Below, piece after piece: positions 1-7,628 of a DNA stretch of 64,000 nucleotides. The notes below the pieces were generated by a model. The model did no database searches and had not been told where the DNA came from. It saw only the letters and a program-made list of their open reading frames with translations. The position numbers and the translations under genes were made by a program. The number at the start of each line of letters is the position of its first letter. Position 1 is the first letter of the stretch. Origin of the DNA: Rhodospirillaceae bacterium (GTDB taxonomy: Bacteria > Pseudomonadota > Alphaproteobacteria > SP197); the NCBI GenBank assembly GCA_002722885.1, contig PBNE01000021.1, forward strand, positions 1 through 64,000, written 5' to 3'.

Positions 1-6
1 AAAAGA

Positions 7-33
7 AAAAGCGCCGAATAAATCGACGCTTTT
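7..33. terminator. terminator-like hairpin at the window edge
   Basis: An inverted repeat of about ten base pairs with one mismatch (AAAAGCGCCGA and TCGACGCTTTT around an ATAAA loop), flanked by A and T runs, so it could terminate transcription on either strand. It lies downstream of the leftward small gene. The rest of the first 220 bases holds nothing I recognise. Confidence 0.4.
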
Positions 34-220
34 CCAATAACTTAGTAGGTTCCAGTTTTCTATAAGCACTAGCGCTTCGCTATTCGGTATGTTTAATAAA
101 TCCATATAATTGAGTCGGTTAGAACACTCTCAAATTAACTGCTAACAAACTGCTTACCAAAACGAACGTCATCTTCCGCTCGTCGTTTGCAGCTTCCAAT
201 TAGCATCAAACCCTATCACC

Positions 221-649
221 TCACTTCGCCTTTGTCTTTCGCTTCTGCATGCTCGCATGCTGCTCAATAGAGCTGTCCAATTCGCCAGCTTCAACGGCCT
301 CCGCAATCAGCTGTAGCGTTTTCACAACGTCATCATTGGATGCGAGTTTGATGGCTTGCTTGCCCTTCGCCAACTCCAACGGCTTACTGCCATAACGGAC
401 GGTAAGAACAGTGTCGCCGTTTGCATCCCTACCCCACCACTGCTTAACCCGCTTTGGTACATCGACGCGCTTACGTTCGCCGTCAGCGTCCATAACCCAC
501 TTCTTTGTCATTGGCTGGTAAGCGCTATCTTCTGCCAGCTTCACCTGCTCTTGCAGTTTGGTGAGCAGTTTACGGCGGCGTTGAAGTTTCGGATCGCTGT
601 TGTTAGTGCGTTCGTAAGCGACAAGATTAAGTGCATTAAGTTTCGTCAT
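221..649 (-). CDS. small conserved hypothetical protein (possibly DUF6641-like)
   Basis: A 142-residue, lysine- and arginine-rich protein without membrane segment or signal peptide. The ORF track opens nine codons earlier, but AGGAGG sits five bases before the ATG that gives MTKLNALNLV, so I use that start. The first third is basic and probably helical; a WWGRD-type segment follows near the middle and the C-terminus is again lysine-rich (QKRKTKAK). I faintly recall similar phage- or island-borne proteins called DUF6641, which is uncertain. It lies in the AT-rich island with the restriction-modification genes. Function unknown. Confidence 0.65.
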   Translation of the reverse strand: MTKLNALNLVAYERTNNSDPKLQRRRKLLTKLQEQVKLAEDSAYQPMTKKWVMDADGERKRVDVPKRVKQWWGRDANGDTVLTVRYGSKPLELAKGKQAIKLASNDDVVKTLQLIAEAVEAGELDSSIEQHASMQKRKTKAK

Positions 650-711
650 ATCGTCCTCCTGTGTCTGTTTAAGCATTGTGCTTTCAGAACCAGAAGGTCG
701 TCATCCGAAAT

Positions 712-1154
712 CTACACCAAGTCACCCAAGTTCTTATGATACAGCCATATCATTCCGCTATTTGCGCCCCTACTCGTACTAACCAATCCCAACGCCTTGT
801 AGTAATCTGCGTGCTTATCAACGAGTTGCGGATCCAAACTGCACATTTTGACGTTGTGATTTTCAATCAAACCTTTAGCAGTTCCTTCAATACGCCTTTG
901 CTACGATATGCTGGCTTTACATATGCATCGGCGGCATTCCAAACCTGCGTATCGTCATCAATGTCAAACTGATTAGTCTTGTCGTTAATTCTAATAAAAC
1001 CAAGTTCATTGCCGTCTTTGACAGCAACGAAAAACCTTACGTTATCGCCAAACGTCTGATCTGAAATACGCACCTCGCCTAACGTATATGCTTTAGCAAA
1101 TCGCTTTTGCCACTTCCGCTTTTCCGCAAGGCTCTCAATTTCTACGATATCCAT
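712..1154 (-). pseudogene. GNAT-family N-acetyltransferase, disrupted by a -1 frameshift
   Basis: The first frame runs 95 codons and ends just after a GNAT acetyl-CoA-binding motif (AYVKPAYRSKGVLKELLK). Re-reading one base at the AAGGTT just before the stop opens a frame that continues for 53 residues (GLIENHNVKMCSLDP..., YYKALGLVSTSRG) to a TAG. The joined product would be 147 residues, a normal single-domain GNAT length, with the usual C-terminal YYKALGL element. Losing one G from a GGG run would explain the break. No classical slippery heptamer is present. Substrate unknown. It sits in the AT-rich island, so it may be decaying cargo or a sequencing error. Confidence 0.8.
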
Positions 1155-1291
1155 TACTTACCTTACATATGTTTGTTGTCTTCGCTGCACACCATCTGAC
1201 AGTTACACGCCATAATCCGGTTGCGATCATCACCCTGCGAATTTAAAGTATAACTACGCAAGGTTAAACATCAGAAATTAAAGAGTTTTCC

Positions 1292-2017
1292 ATGTCAGAA
1301 GAGCGCACAGGCTACTCCGTATACAACGAAGACGCAAAGCGTCGAACGAAAGTGAATACGCTTGAAGACCTTTACCCAAAGCTTCCAAGTAGTCACTATG
1401 ACATCATTTACGCTGATCCGCCGTGGGATTACGGTGGCAAAATGCAGTTTGATAAATCAAGCACTACGAAAGAAAAAATTGATTTAAGTAAAAAGATTTT
1501 TATCAGTTCCGCGTCATTTAAGTACCCTACCCTTAAGTTAAAAGAACTTAAGAAGCTGCCACTAACGAGCATCGCTAAAGATGACTCACTTTTGTTTATG
1601 TGGGCTACCAATCCTCATTTGGCGCAGGCAATAGAGTTAGGTCAAGCGTTGGGTTTTGAATACAAAACTGTCGCTTTTGTTTGGAATAAGATGGTCCATA
1701 ACCCAGGTCAGTATACGTTGTCGTATTGTGAACTATGTTTGCTTTTCAAGCGTGGTCGTATTCCTACGCCGCGTGGTGCAAGAAATATTAAGCAGCTAAT
1801 TGAAAGCCCTCGTAGGGATCACAGTGAGAAGCCATTAGAAGCTGCTAAACGCATTGAAGCGATGTTCCCTACCCAGTCTCGTATTGAGTTATTTGCCCGC
1901 CGGCGGGACCCAAATTGGGACTATTGGGGATTGGATACAGTTATGGATAGTTTCGCTACGTTGCCTAATGAAGATGATGTAAAGACAACAGACGAGTCAC
2001 AGCAAAAGCTGTTTTAA
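1292..2017 (+). CDS. MunI-like DNA adenine-N6 methyltransferase (MT-A70 family)
   Basis: This 241-residue protein has the catalytic DPPW motif at residues 42-45 in the context YADPPWDYGGK, characteristic of the MT-A70/M.MunI lineage. Later segments (LFMWATNPHL, ESPRRDHSEKP, RIELFARR) fit the same fold. Partnered with the facing endonuclease, it should methylate the adenine of CAATTG and protect host DNA. The upstream ribosome-binding site is weak (AAAGAG). Its last codons overlap the 3' end of the endonuclease gene by 21 bases, tail to tail. Base composition is clearly more AT-rich than the chromosome to the right, which suggests horizontal transfer. Confidence 0.85.
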   Translation: MSEERTGYSVYNEDAKRRTKVNTLEDLYPKLPSSHYDIIYADPPWDYGGKMQFDKSSTTKEKIDLSKKIFISSASFKYPTLKLKELKKLPLTSIAKDDSLLFMWATNPHLAQAIELGQALGFEYKTVAFVWNKMVHNPGQYTLSYCELCLLFKRGRIPTPRGARNIKQLIESPRRDHSEKPLEAAKRIEAMFPTQSRIELFARRRDPNWDYWGLDTVMDSFATLPNEDDVKTTDESQQKLF

Positions 2018-2596
2018 GTGCGTTTCAAAATGCGCGACTATTGGATCAGCATTCTTAAGGTCCCGCCACATAAAGAAGTGATTACGGTGGTTTCCATACC
2101 ATAGCGTAATCTCTCTAACGCGACACGGATCCCGTGTTATGTCTCCAATAAAAACTGTCCAAAAAGGCAGATTAGGCCGCGCTATTCCGCTCTCTTCGTG
2201 CAACACATCGAGCAAGCCAGGCGTAAAATATTTGCATGACCGCTCATGTGCATTACCACGCCCGGCGCTGCGAGGTTTTCCTTCAACCCAACCATCTTGT
2301 CTTTTCACTTCGACATATAGCGTCTTGCCAGTGACCCGGTTACGTATAGCATAATCAGGCGTAATGCCATGGTTTTTGATCGGCTCATCAGGTGTATAGA
2401 TTTGAGATATAACATGATCGCTTAACGGCTGATCAACATAGATACGTTTGAACTCTTTTGGCTTTGCATCGATCCAAAAATCAGAGCCAACAAGGTGCTT
2501 GTCGAAAACTTCGTAGAATCCACGTTCAGCTATACCTGCATTTGCCCCGCTATAGTCCTGCCAAACGTCACGCCCGCGTAACTCTTTCGTACCCAT
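1997..2596 (-). CDS. MunI-like type II restriction endonuclease (predicted CAATTG)
   Basis: A 199-residue protein, against about 202 for R.MunI as I remember it. The PD-(D/E)XK active site is visible: PD at residues 80-81 and EVK at 96-98. It is followed by DGWVEGK, SAGRGNAHERSCK and FTPGLL, then GDITRDP and RVREIT, all of which I recall as near-identical in MunI. The recognition sequence is therefore predicted to be CAATTG. All catalytic residues are present and the frame is open, so the enzyme looks functional. A dyad covers its ribosome-binding site and might restrain expression. Confidence 0.87.
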   Translation of the reverse strand: MGTKELRGRDVWQDYSGANAGIAERGFYEVFDKHLVGSDFWIDAKPKEFKRIYVDQPLSDHVISQIYTPDEPIKNHGITPDYAIRNRVTGKTLYVEVKRQDGWVEGKPRSAGRGNAHERSCKYFTPGLLDVLHEESGIARPNLPFWTVFIGDITRDPCRVREITLWYGNHRNHFFMWRDLKNADPIVAHFETHLKQLLL

Positions 2597-2602
2597 TATC
2601 AG

Positions 2603-2622
2603 CCCCTCAATGAGAATGAGGG
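2603..2622 (-). promoter_or_regulatory. hairpin covering the ribosome-binding site of the endonuclease gene
   Basis: The arms CCCTCA and TGAGGG form a short perfect dyad. On the leftward transcript the downstream arm contains the GAGGGG that would serve as the ribosome-binding site of the endonuclease, about eight bases before its ATG. The hairpin could sequester it or act as a repressor site. Delayed or low endonuclease expression is usual in type II systems, but no controller gene is visible here. Confidence 0.4.
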
Positions 2623-2741
2623 ACTATGCTACCAGATTCTCAGAAACCGACAACAATCAGATCGGCGGAGCCTTACGAACGCTTACGCCCTAACCTGTAA
2701 CGTCAACAGAACTGCGGCGCTGCTACAAAACTGCTACAACG

Positions 2742-2772
2742 AAAAAAGGGATGCAATTTCTTGCATCCCTTT
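2742..2772 (-). terminator. rho-independent terminator of the rplM-rpsI operon
   Basis: A perfect 12-bp stem (AAAGGGATGCAA with TTGCATCCCTTT) encloses a GAAA tetraloop on the leftward strand and is followed by a T run. It lies about 30 bases after the rpsI stop codon. The island begins immediately beyond it, with a short direct repeat of CTGCTACAA just to the left. Confidence 0.9.
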
Positions 2773-2802
2773 GAAATCGTTGAGGAAATACCTCGTTCGA
2801 TG

Positions 2803-3294
2803 CTAACGCTTCGAGAACTGGAAGCTGCGGCGCGCCTTGCGCTTGCCGAACTTTTTGCGTTCCACAACGCGCGGATCGCGGGTCAGGAAGCCGTGAACCT
2901 TCAGGATGCGACGCAGGGCCGGCTCGTAGGCGACCAGCGCCTTGGAGATGCCGTGGCGCACCGCACCGGCCTGGCCGGAGAGTCCGCCGCCCTTGACGGT
3001 GCAGTAGACATCATACTGGTCCAGACGATCGGCAACCTGGAAAGGCTGCGACAGAATCAGACGCCAGGTGCCGCGCGTGAAGTATTCTTTGATGCTGCGA
3101 CCGTTGACTAAAATGCGGCCGGCGCCGGGCTTCAGCCAGACACGGGCGATCGCGTTCTTGCGCTTGCCGGTGGCATATGAGCGGCCATGCTTGTCGATCA
3201 CGGGATCAGGTAATTCGACCGGCTCGGTCTCCATGACGGGAGCGGTGATCGGCGCTTCGGCCTCTGCGGTAACGGCTTCGGTTTCGGCGACCAT
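2803..3294 (-). CDS. rpsI: 30S ribosomal protein S9
   Basis: The conserved S9 core begins near residue 37 ([19 protein letters not shown]) and ends with the typical basic tail [11 protein letters not shown], which enters the ribosomal P site. At 163 residues it is longer than the E. coli protein (130) because of an acidic, alanine- and glutamate-rich N-terminal extension of about 35 residues, a common alphaproteobacterial feature. The ATG lies two bases after the rplM stop, so the two are translationally coupled. A strong terminator follows. Confidence 0.97.
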   Translation of the reverse strand: MVAETEAVTAEAEAPITAPVMETEPVELPDPVIDKHGRSYATGKRKNAIARVWLKPGAGRILVNGRSIKEYFTRGTWRLILSQPFQVADRLDQYDVYCTVKGGGLSGQAGAVRHGISKALVAYEPALRRILKVHGFLTRDPRVVERKKFGKRKARRSFQFSKR

Positions 3295-3296
3295 GA

Positions 3297-3761
3297 TCAG
3301 GCTGCCCTCTTGTTCTTGCGGTTGCGTGAGGCGAGGTCGAGAACTTCGGGCTGCTGGGCCTCATGCGGATGCTCGGATCCGGCGTAGACCTTAAGCTTGG
3401 TCATCACTTGGCGGCCCAGCGGATTGCGCGTGATCATGCGCTCAACGGCCTTGATGACGACCCGCTCGGGGTGTTCACCATCCAGACGGGCGCCCAGGGT
3501 CTGCCCCTTGATGCCGCCGTGGTGGCCGGTGTGCCAGTAGAAGGTCTCACCATCGCGTTTGTTGCCGGTGAGATGAACCTTCTCGGCGTTGACCACGACA
3601 ACGAAATCGCCGCAATCGACATGAGGTGAGAAGGTGGGCTTGTGTTTGCCACGCAGAATGTCGGCGATTTCGACAGCCATACGGCCAAGGATCATTTCCT
3701 CGGCGTCAACGATGTACCACTTGCGCTCGACGTCTGCGGGTTTAGCGACGTAAGTCTTCAT
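3297..3761 (-). CDS. rplM: 50S ribosomal protein L13
   Basis: A full-length L13 of 154 residues, beginning [20 protein letters not shown] and containing the conserved [17 protein letters not shown] and NPLGRQVM segments. L13 is an early-assembly protein of the large subunit and usually heads a two-gene operon with S9, as here. A sigma-70-type promoter is readable about 70 bases upstream. Confidence 0.97.
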   Translation of the reverse strand: MKTYVAKPADVERKWYIVDAEEMILGRMAVEIADILRGKHKPTFSPHVDCGDFVVVVNAEKVHLTGNKRDGETFYWHTGHHGGIKGQTLGARLDGEHPERVVIKAVERMITRNPLGRQVMTKLKVYAGSEHPHEAQQPEVLDLASRNRKNKRAA

Positions 3762-3828
3762 GATGCTTTTTGTCTCATACCGTCAGGGGCCGCAGCACCA
3801 TCTGGTCACCGCAGCCCAAGGGGCGCGG

Positions 3829-3856
3829 AACCTAACACAATAAAACCCGGAGTCAA
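3829..3856 (-). promoter_or_regulatory. sigma-70-type promoter for rplM-rpsI
   Basis: On the leftward strand TTGACT is followed after 16 bases by TAGGTT, upstream of the L13 start. The -35 matches well; the -10 is a moderate match. It fits a strongly expressed ribosomal protein operon, but no start site is known. Confidence 0.5.
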
Positions 3857-3975
3857 CGCGTGGATTGACCTGATTTTCCGGGCGTTTTTTGTGGCTTTCC
3901 ACGGCCCCGCCGGAGCCATGATTGGCACGGACAGAGAGCTATGAAAAGCTGCGCCCGCCCGACGAGGAAATCCGC

Positions 3976-4863
3976 ATGACCGCCAGCAATGCCGACGCCC
4001 AGACAGTGAGCGCACTCCAGAGCGTTTTGGTCGCGATGATCGATCCGATCGACCAGCTCTTTTTCCATTCCCGCATGCTGCGCGCCTGGGGCCACAACCA
4101 GGGCATGGCGCGCAATATGGAGTGGATCTTCAAGATGCAGCGCACCAAGGAACTGGTCGGTGTTCTGGCCGGCCTCGGCGGCGTGCCGACAAGCCGGCCC
4201 GCCAGAACACTCGACATCGGCGCCGACCCCCGGTCGATTTATCAGGCCGATGCCGCGCAAACTCGCTGGTTCCTTGAGGTTGTCGAGGGGGCCCACGCCC
4301 AAAGCAGCGATGAAGCAGCCCGTGCCGTGCTTGAGGACATCCTTGGCAAGGAATGGGCCGATCTGGCCGTCCTTGAGCAGGCTCTGGAGGATGGGTCTGT
4401 CGACGAAGAACCTCGCAACGCCAAGTTCCTGTTGCCCAAGCCCGGCGGTGCCGAAGCCGCGATCAAGGCGGCCAACATGGCCCTTGCAACCATGACCTCA
4501 GCGGTGAGCCAAATTTTCTTTCACAGCCTGATTTTCGATGGTCAGGGACGCAAGGAACTCGCCGAACGAGAGCTGAACGGTGCGCTCTCCATGATGTATC
4601 GCTCCGAAGCCCTGCTGGAACGGCTGCTTGATCTCGGCGGCATCCCCTCTGCTGAAGGACATGGCGCGATTACGCTTCACAAAGATGAACAGGGCGCCGA
4701 TGCCGCAGCCTGCGCCGCCCATGATACGGCGATCAGCGCCCTCGAGTCGGGGCTTGCTCTGCTCGATGGTCGGATCGATCCGATGAGCCACAGCCTGGTC
4801 GACGGGATCCTGCGCGCCGAACGCGACGACCGTGCGGTGATTGCCGCGCGGCTGGCAGCCTGA
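3976..4863 (+). CDS. tandem bacterioferritin-like protein with degenerate ferroxidase sites
   Basis: A 295-residue protein made of two similar halves, each resembling bacterioferritin: an LFFHSRM or IFFHSLI segment, later LGGVP or LGGIP. The ATG preceded by GAGGAAA is preferred to the upstream TTG of the ORF track. Aligning each half by eye with E. coli Bfr puts Met at both Glu18 positions, Arg at both His54 positions and Lys or Met at Glu51, so no normal diiron site can form. The haem-ligand Met52 position is Met in both halves (about residues 54 and 207). One Glu127-like residue survives in the first half. Ferritin-like fold is likely; iron oxidation is unlikely. Haem binding is inference. 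It heads an operon with acyl-CoA and metY genes. Confidence 0.65.
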   Translation: MTASNADAQTVSALQSVLVAMIDPIDQLFFHSRMLRAWGHNQGMARNMEWIFKMQRTKELVGVLAGLGGVPTSRPARTLDIGADPRSIYQADAAQTRWFLEVVEGAHAQSSDEAARAVLEDILGKEWADLAVLEQALEDGSVDEEPRNAKFLLPKPGGAEAAIKAANMALATMTSAVSQIFFHSLIFDGQGRKELAERELNGALSMMYRSEALLERLLDLGGIPSAEGHGAITLHKDEQGADAAACAAHDTAISALESGLALLDGRIDPMSHSLVDGILRAERDDRAVIAARLAA

Positions 4864-4875
4864 CAGAGTGGCACT

Positions 4876-5655
4876 ATGAGTGACCCCATTCTTCTTCGCC
4901 AGGATGACAACGGCATCGCCCGGCTGACCCTGAACCGCCCGAAGCAGCGCAATGCACTCTCACTCGGGCTGATGGCCGCGCTGCAGGACGAAATCGTCTC
5001 GATCGCGGCCGACCGCTCTGTTCACGTCGTGATCCTCGATGCCGCCGGACCCGGGTTCTGTGCCGGTCATGACCTCAAGGAAGTACGTGCCAACCCGGGG
5101 CGCAGCAACTATGAGAGCCTGTTCGAACAGTGCAGCAACCTGATGACCGGGATCGTGCGGCTGCCCAAGCCGGTGATCGCCAGCGTGCATGGCATTGCCA
5201 CGGCGGCAGGCTGTCAGCTTGTCGCGAGCTGCGATCTTGCCGTCGCGGGTGCCGAGGCCCGCTTTGCCACGCCTGGGGTCAACATCGGGTTGTTCTGCTC
5301 CACGCCGATGGTCGCGCTTTCGCGCAATGTGGCAGCCAAGCACGCCATGGAGATGCTGCTGACCGGCGAGATGATCGATGCCCAGCAGGCCCTGGCCTTC
5401 GGTCTGGTGAACCGTGTCGTGGCTCAGGACGATGTGGCAAATGCGACGCAGGAGCTCGCGGCAACGATCGCATCCAAGTCGCCCCTGACCCTGGCTGTGG
5501 GCAAGGAAGCGTTCTACCGCCAGCTCGAAATGCCGCTCGACGACGCCTATATCTATGCCAGCAAGGTCATGACCGAAAACATGCTGGCGCGCGATGCTGA
5601 AGAGGGCATCGATGCCTTCCTCGAAAAACGCGAACCGGTCTGGAAGGGCGAATGA
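4876..5655 (+). CDS. enoyl-CoA hydratase/isomerase family protein (crotonase fold)
   Basis: A full-length crotonase-family protein of 259 residues. NRPKQRNALS near residue 19, the CAGHDLKEV oxyanion-hole and CoA-binding segment near 57-65, and the second oxyanion-loop region HGIATAAGCQLV near 100 are clear. The general-acid positions were not resolved by eye, so the exact acyl-CoA substrate is unknown. It probably hydrates or isomerises an enoyl-CoA in the cytosol. The stop overlaps the start of the next gene (ATGA), so the two are coupled. Confidence 0.85.
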   Translation: MSDPILLRQDDNGIARLTLNRPKQRNALSLGLMAALQDEIVSIAADRSVHVVILDAAGPGFCAGHDLKEVRANPGRSNYESLFEQCSNLMTGIVRLPKPVIASVHGIATAAGCQLVASCDLAVAGAEARFATPGVNIGLFCSTPMVALSRNVAAKHAMEMLLTGEMIDAQQALAFGLVNRVVAQDDVANATQELAATIASKSPLTLAVGKEAFYRQLEMPLDDAYIYASKVMTENMLARDAEEGIDAFLEKREPVWKGE

Positions 5656-6149
5656 GCGTGGGCCACAGCCACTATGACGATAACTGGTTGCGCGCGATCC
5701 TGCGGCGCTGCCGGACCATCGCGATGGTCGGCGCCAGCCCGAATTGGGTTCGCCCCAGCTCCTTCGCGATGAAGTATCTCCAGGCAAAAGGTTACCGCGT
5801 CATCCCGGTCAACCCTGTGGCCGCCGGAGGGGTGATCCTGGGCGAAACCGTTTATGGCTCGCTCGAGGAGGTCCCTGCACCGTTTGAGATGGTTGACATC
5901 TTCCGGGCCTCCGGGGCCGCCCGCCTGATCGTTGACGAGGCCATCGCTCTGAAAGAGGCCAAGGGGATTGACACGATCTGGATGCAGCTCGGCGTAATCA
6001 ATGAAGAGGCGGCCTGTCGCGCCGAGGCGGCCGGCATGGATGTGGTTATGGATCGCTGCCCGAAGATCGAATACGGCCGACTGTCCGGTGAACTGTCCTG
6101 GGGCGGCATCAACTCCGGCATCATAAGTGCCAAAGCTCTGAAAATATGA
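5652..6149 (+). CDS. CoA-binding domain protein (YccU-type)
   Basis: A stand-alone Rossmann CoA-binding domain of 165 residues. IAMVGASPNWVRPSSFAMKYL is the nucleotide loop, PVNP follows, and the C-terminal GMDVVMDRCPKIE is diagnostic of the YccU group. These small proteins resemble the CoA-binding part of succinyl-CoA synthetase but lack the ligase portion, and their role is not established. Start and stop codons overlap both neighbours by four bases, so it is tightly coupled to the enoyl-CoA hydratase and the small lipoprotein. Confidence 0.85.
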   Translation: MSVGHSHYDDNWLRAILRRCRTIAMVGASPNWVRPSSFAMKYLQAKGYRVIPVNPVAAGGVILGETVYGSLEEVPAPFEMVDIFRASGAARLIVDEAIALKEAKGIDTIWMQLGVINEEAACRAEAAGMDVVMDRCPKIEYGRLSGELSWGGINSGIISAKALKI

Positions 6150-6310
6150 AGCCCCTACCCCATCTCGCTGTCGTGCTCGCAGGGCTGCTGCTTTCAGGCT
6201 GTGCCTCGATCGACTGGCAGAGAACCGGCCAGGCCTGGCTCGGCTCGCTGTGTGATGCAGCATCCGAATGCAGTTATGACGCCGACGGCGACCCCTACAC
6301 ACGCTGGTAG
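6146..6310 (+). CDS. 54-residue lipoprotein (too short for the ORF track)
   Basis: Reading from the ATG that overlaps the previous stop gives MKPLPHLAVVLAGLLLSGCA, a textbook lipoprotein signal with lipobox LSGC, followed by about 35 residues rich in Asp, Trp and Cys and ending PYTRW. The mature protein has two further cysteines (SLCDAASEC) that could form a disulfide. It would be anchored to a membrane after lipidation. It ends six bases before metY. Both operon overlaps and the signal support it as real; function unknown. Confidence 0.7.
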   Translation: MKPLPHLAVVLAGLLLSGCASIDWQRTGQAWLGSLCDAASECSYDADGDPYTRW

Positions 6311-6316
6311 ATCACC

Positions 6317-7606
6317 ATGAGTTCGGACGACAACGACTACGGCCTTGAAACCCGCGCGGTGCATGCCGGAGCACGCTCGGATGCGACCACCGGCGCACGC
6401 GCCACGCCGATCTACCAGACCACCAGCTATGTCTTCGACGACATCAATCACGCTGCCTCGCTCTTCAATCTCCAGACATTCGGCTACATCTATTCGCGCC
6501 TGACCAACCCCACGGTCGCGGTGCTGGAAGAGCGTATTGCTAATCTTGAAGATGGCCGGGCCGCGGTGGCCTGCGCCTCAGGCCATGCCGCCCAGTTCAT
6601 TGCCTTCTTCACCCTGCTTGAACCCGGCGATCACGTCGTGGCCTCCAAGTTCCTCTATGGCGGATCGGTTACCCAATTCACCAAGTCCTTCGCCAAGCTG
6701 GGCTGGCAGGCCGATCTCGTGGATCCCAACGACATAAGCGCGGTCGAGGAAAAAATCGGTCCCACGACAAAAGCGATCTTTGTCGAGGCGCTGGCCAATC
6801 CCGGCGGCGTGATTGTCGACCTGGAGCCGCTGGCGGAACTTGCCCGCAGCCACGCCATCCCCGTTGTTGTTGACAACACCCTGGCGACGCCCTGGCTCTG
6901 CCAGCCGATCCACTGGGGGGCCGATATCGTGATCCATTCGGCCACCAAGTTCATCGGCGGACACGGCAATTCCATGGGTGGCGTGGTCGTGGAATCCGGC
7001 AAATTCGACTGGTTCGCCAGCGGCAAGTTTCCGGGCATGACCGAACCGGAACCGGCCTATCACGGACTGGCCTTTGCCGAGACCTTCGGCGACTTCGGCT
7101 TCACCATGAAAACCCGTGCCGTCGCCCTGCGTGATTTCGGCCCGGCGCTGTCGCCGGCCAACGCCTTCAACCTGATCACAGGCTGCGAGACCCTGCCTCT
7201 GAGAATGCAGCGGCACTGCGACAATGCGATGGAAATTTCCCATTTTCTGGAATCGCATCCGAAGGTCGACTGGGTGTCTTATGCCGGTTTGGAATCGAGC
7301 CCCTATCACAAACTCGCCAACAAATACCTGAAGAACGGCTTTGGAAGTGTCTTCACCTTTGGCGTGAAGGGCGGGTTCGAAGCCGGCTGCAAGATGGTGG
7401 AAGCTTCCAACCTCTTCAGCCATCTCGCCAACATCGGTGATACCCGCAGCCTGATCCTGCATCCGGCCAGCACGACCCACCGCCAGCTTACGCCGGAACA
7501 GCGCGCCGCGGCCGGCGCCAGCGATGACACGATCCGGGTCTCCATCGGCATCGAGACCGCCTCCGACCTCATTCGCGATCTCGATCAGGCGCTGGCGAAG
7601 GCGTGA
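6317..7606 (+). CDS. metY: O-acetylhomoserine sulfhydrylase/aminocarboxypropyltransferase
   Basis: A 429-residue PLP enzyme of the Cys/Met metabolism family. Near the start ETRAVHAGARSDATTGARA is typical; VVVDNTLATPWLC precedes the PLP lysine in HSATKFIGGHGNSMGG (about residue 212); SIGIETASDLIRDLDQAL ends the protein. The length and the extended VHAG motif favour O-acetylhomoserine sulfhydrylase over cystathionine gamma-synthase. It makes homocysteine from O-acetylhomoserine and sulfide, or uses methanethiol. It closes the operon begun by the ferritin-like gene and complements the cysE locus near 59 kb. No SAM riboswitch is visible upstream. Confidence 0.9.
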   Translation: MSSDDNDYGLETRAVHAGARSDATTGARATPIYQTTSYVFDDINHAASLFNLQTFGYIYSRLTNPTVAVLEERIANLEDGRAAVACASGHAAQFIAFFTLLEPGDHVVASKFLYGGSVTQFTKSFAKLGWQADLVDPNDISAVEEKIGPTTKAIFVEALANPGGVIVDLEPLAELARSHAIPVVVDNTLATPWLCQPIHWGADIVIHSATKFIGGHGNSMGGVVVESGKFDWFASGKFPGMTEPEPAYHGLAFAETFGDFGFTMKTRAVALRDFGPALSPANAFNLITGCETLPLRMQRHCDNAMEISHFLESHPKVDWVSYAGLESSPYHKLANKYLKNGFGSVFTFGVKGGFEAGCKMVEASNLFSHLANIGDTRSLILHPASTTHRQLTPEQRAAAGASDDTIRVSIGIETASDLIRDLDQALAKA

Positions 7607-7628
7607 CCGGCGCGGGCCGGTTCCCCAT

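Noticed and set aside
865-880. Programmed -1 frameshifting in the GNAT gene
   Set aside because: The bases at the shift (CTAAAGG) are not a classical X-XXY-YYZ slippery heptamer and no downstream pseudoknot was evident; a lost G is simpler.
2700-2745. Attachment site or integrase remnant at the island edge
   Set aside because: A short direct repeat of CTGCTACAA is present, but there is no integrase in the window and no second copy at the other island end, which lies outside the window.
6300-6330. SAM riboswitch before metY
   Set aside because: metY begins six bases after the preceding gene, leaving no leader; no SAM-II-like fold is visible.
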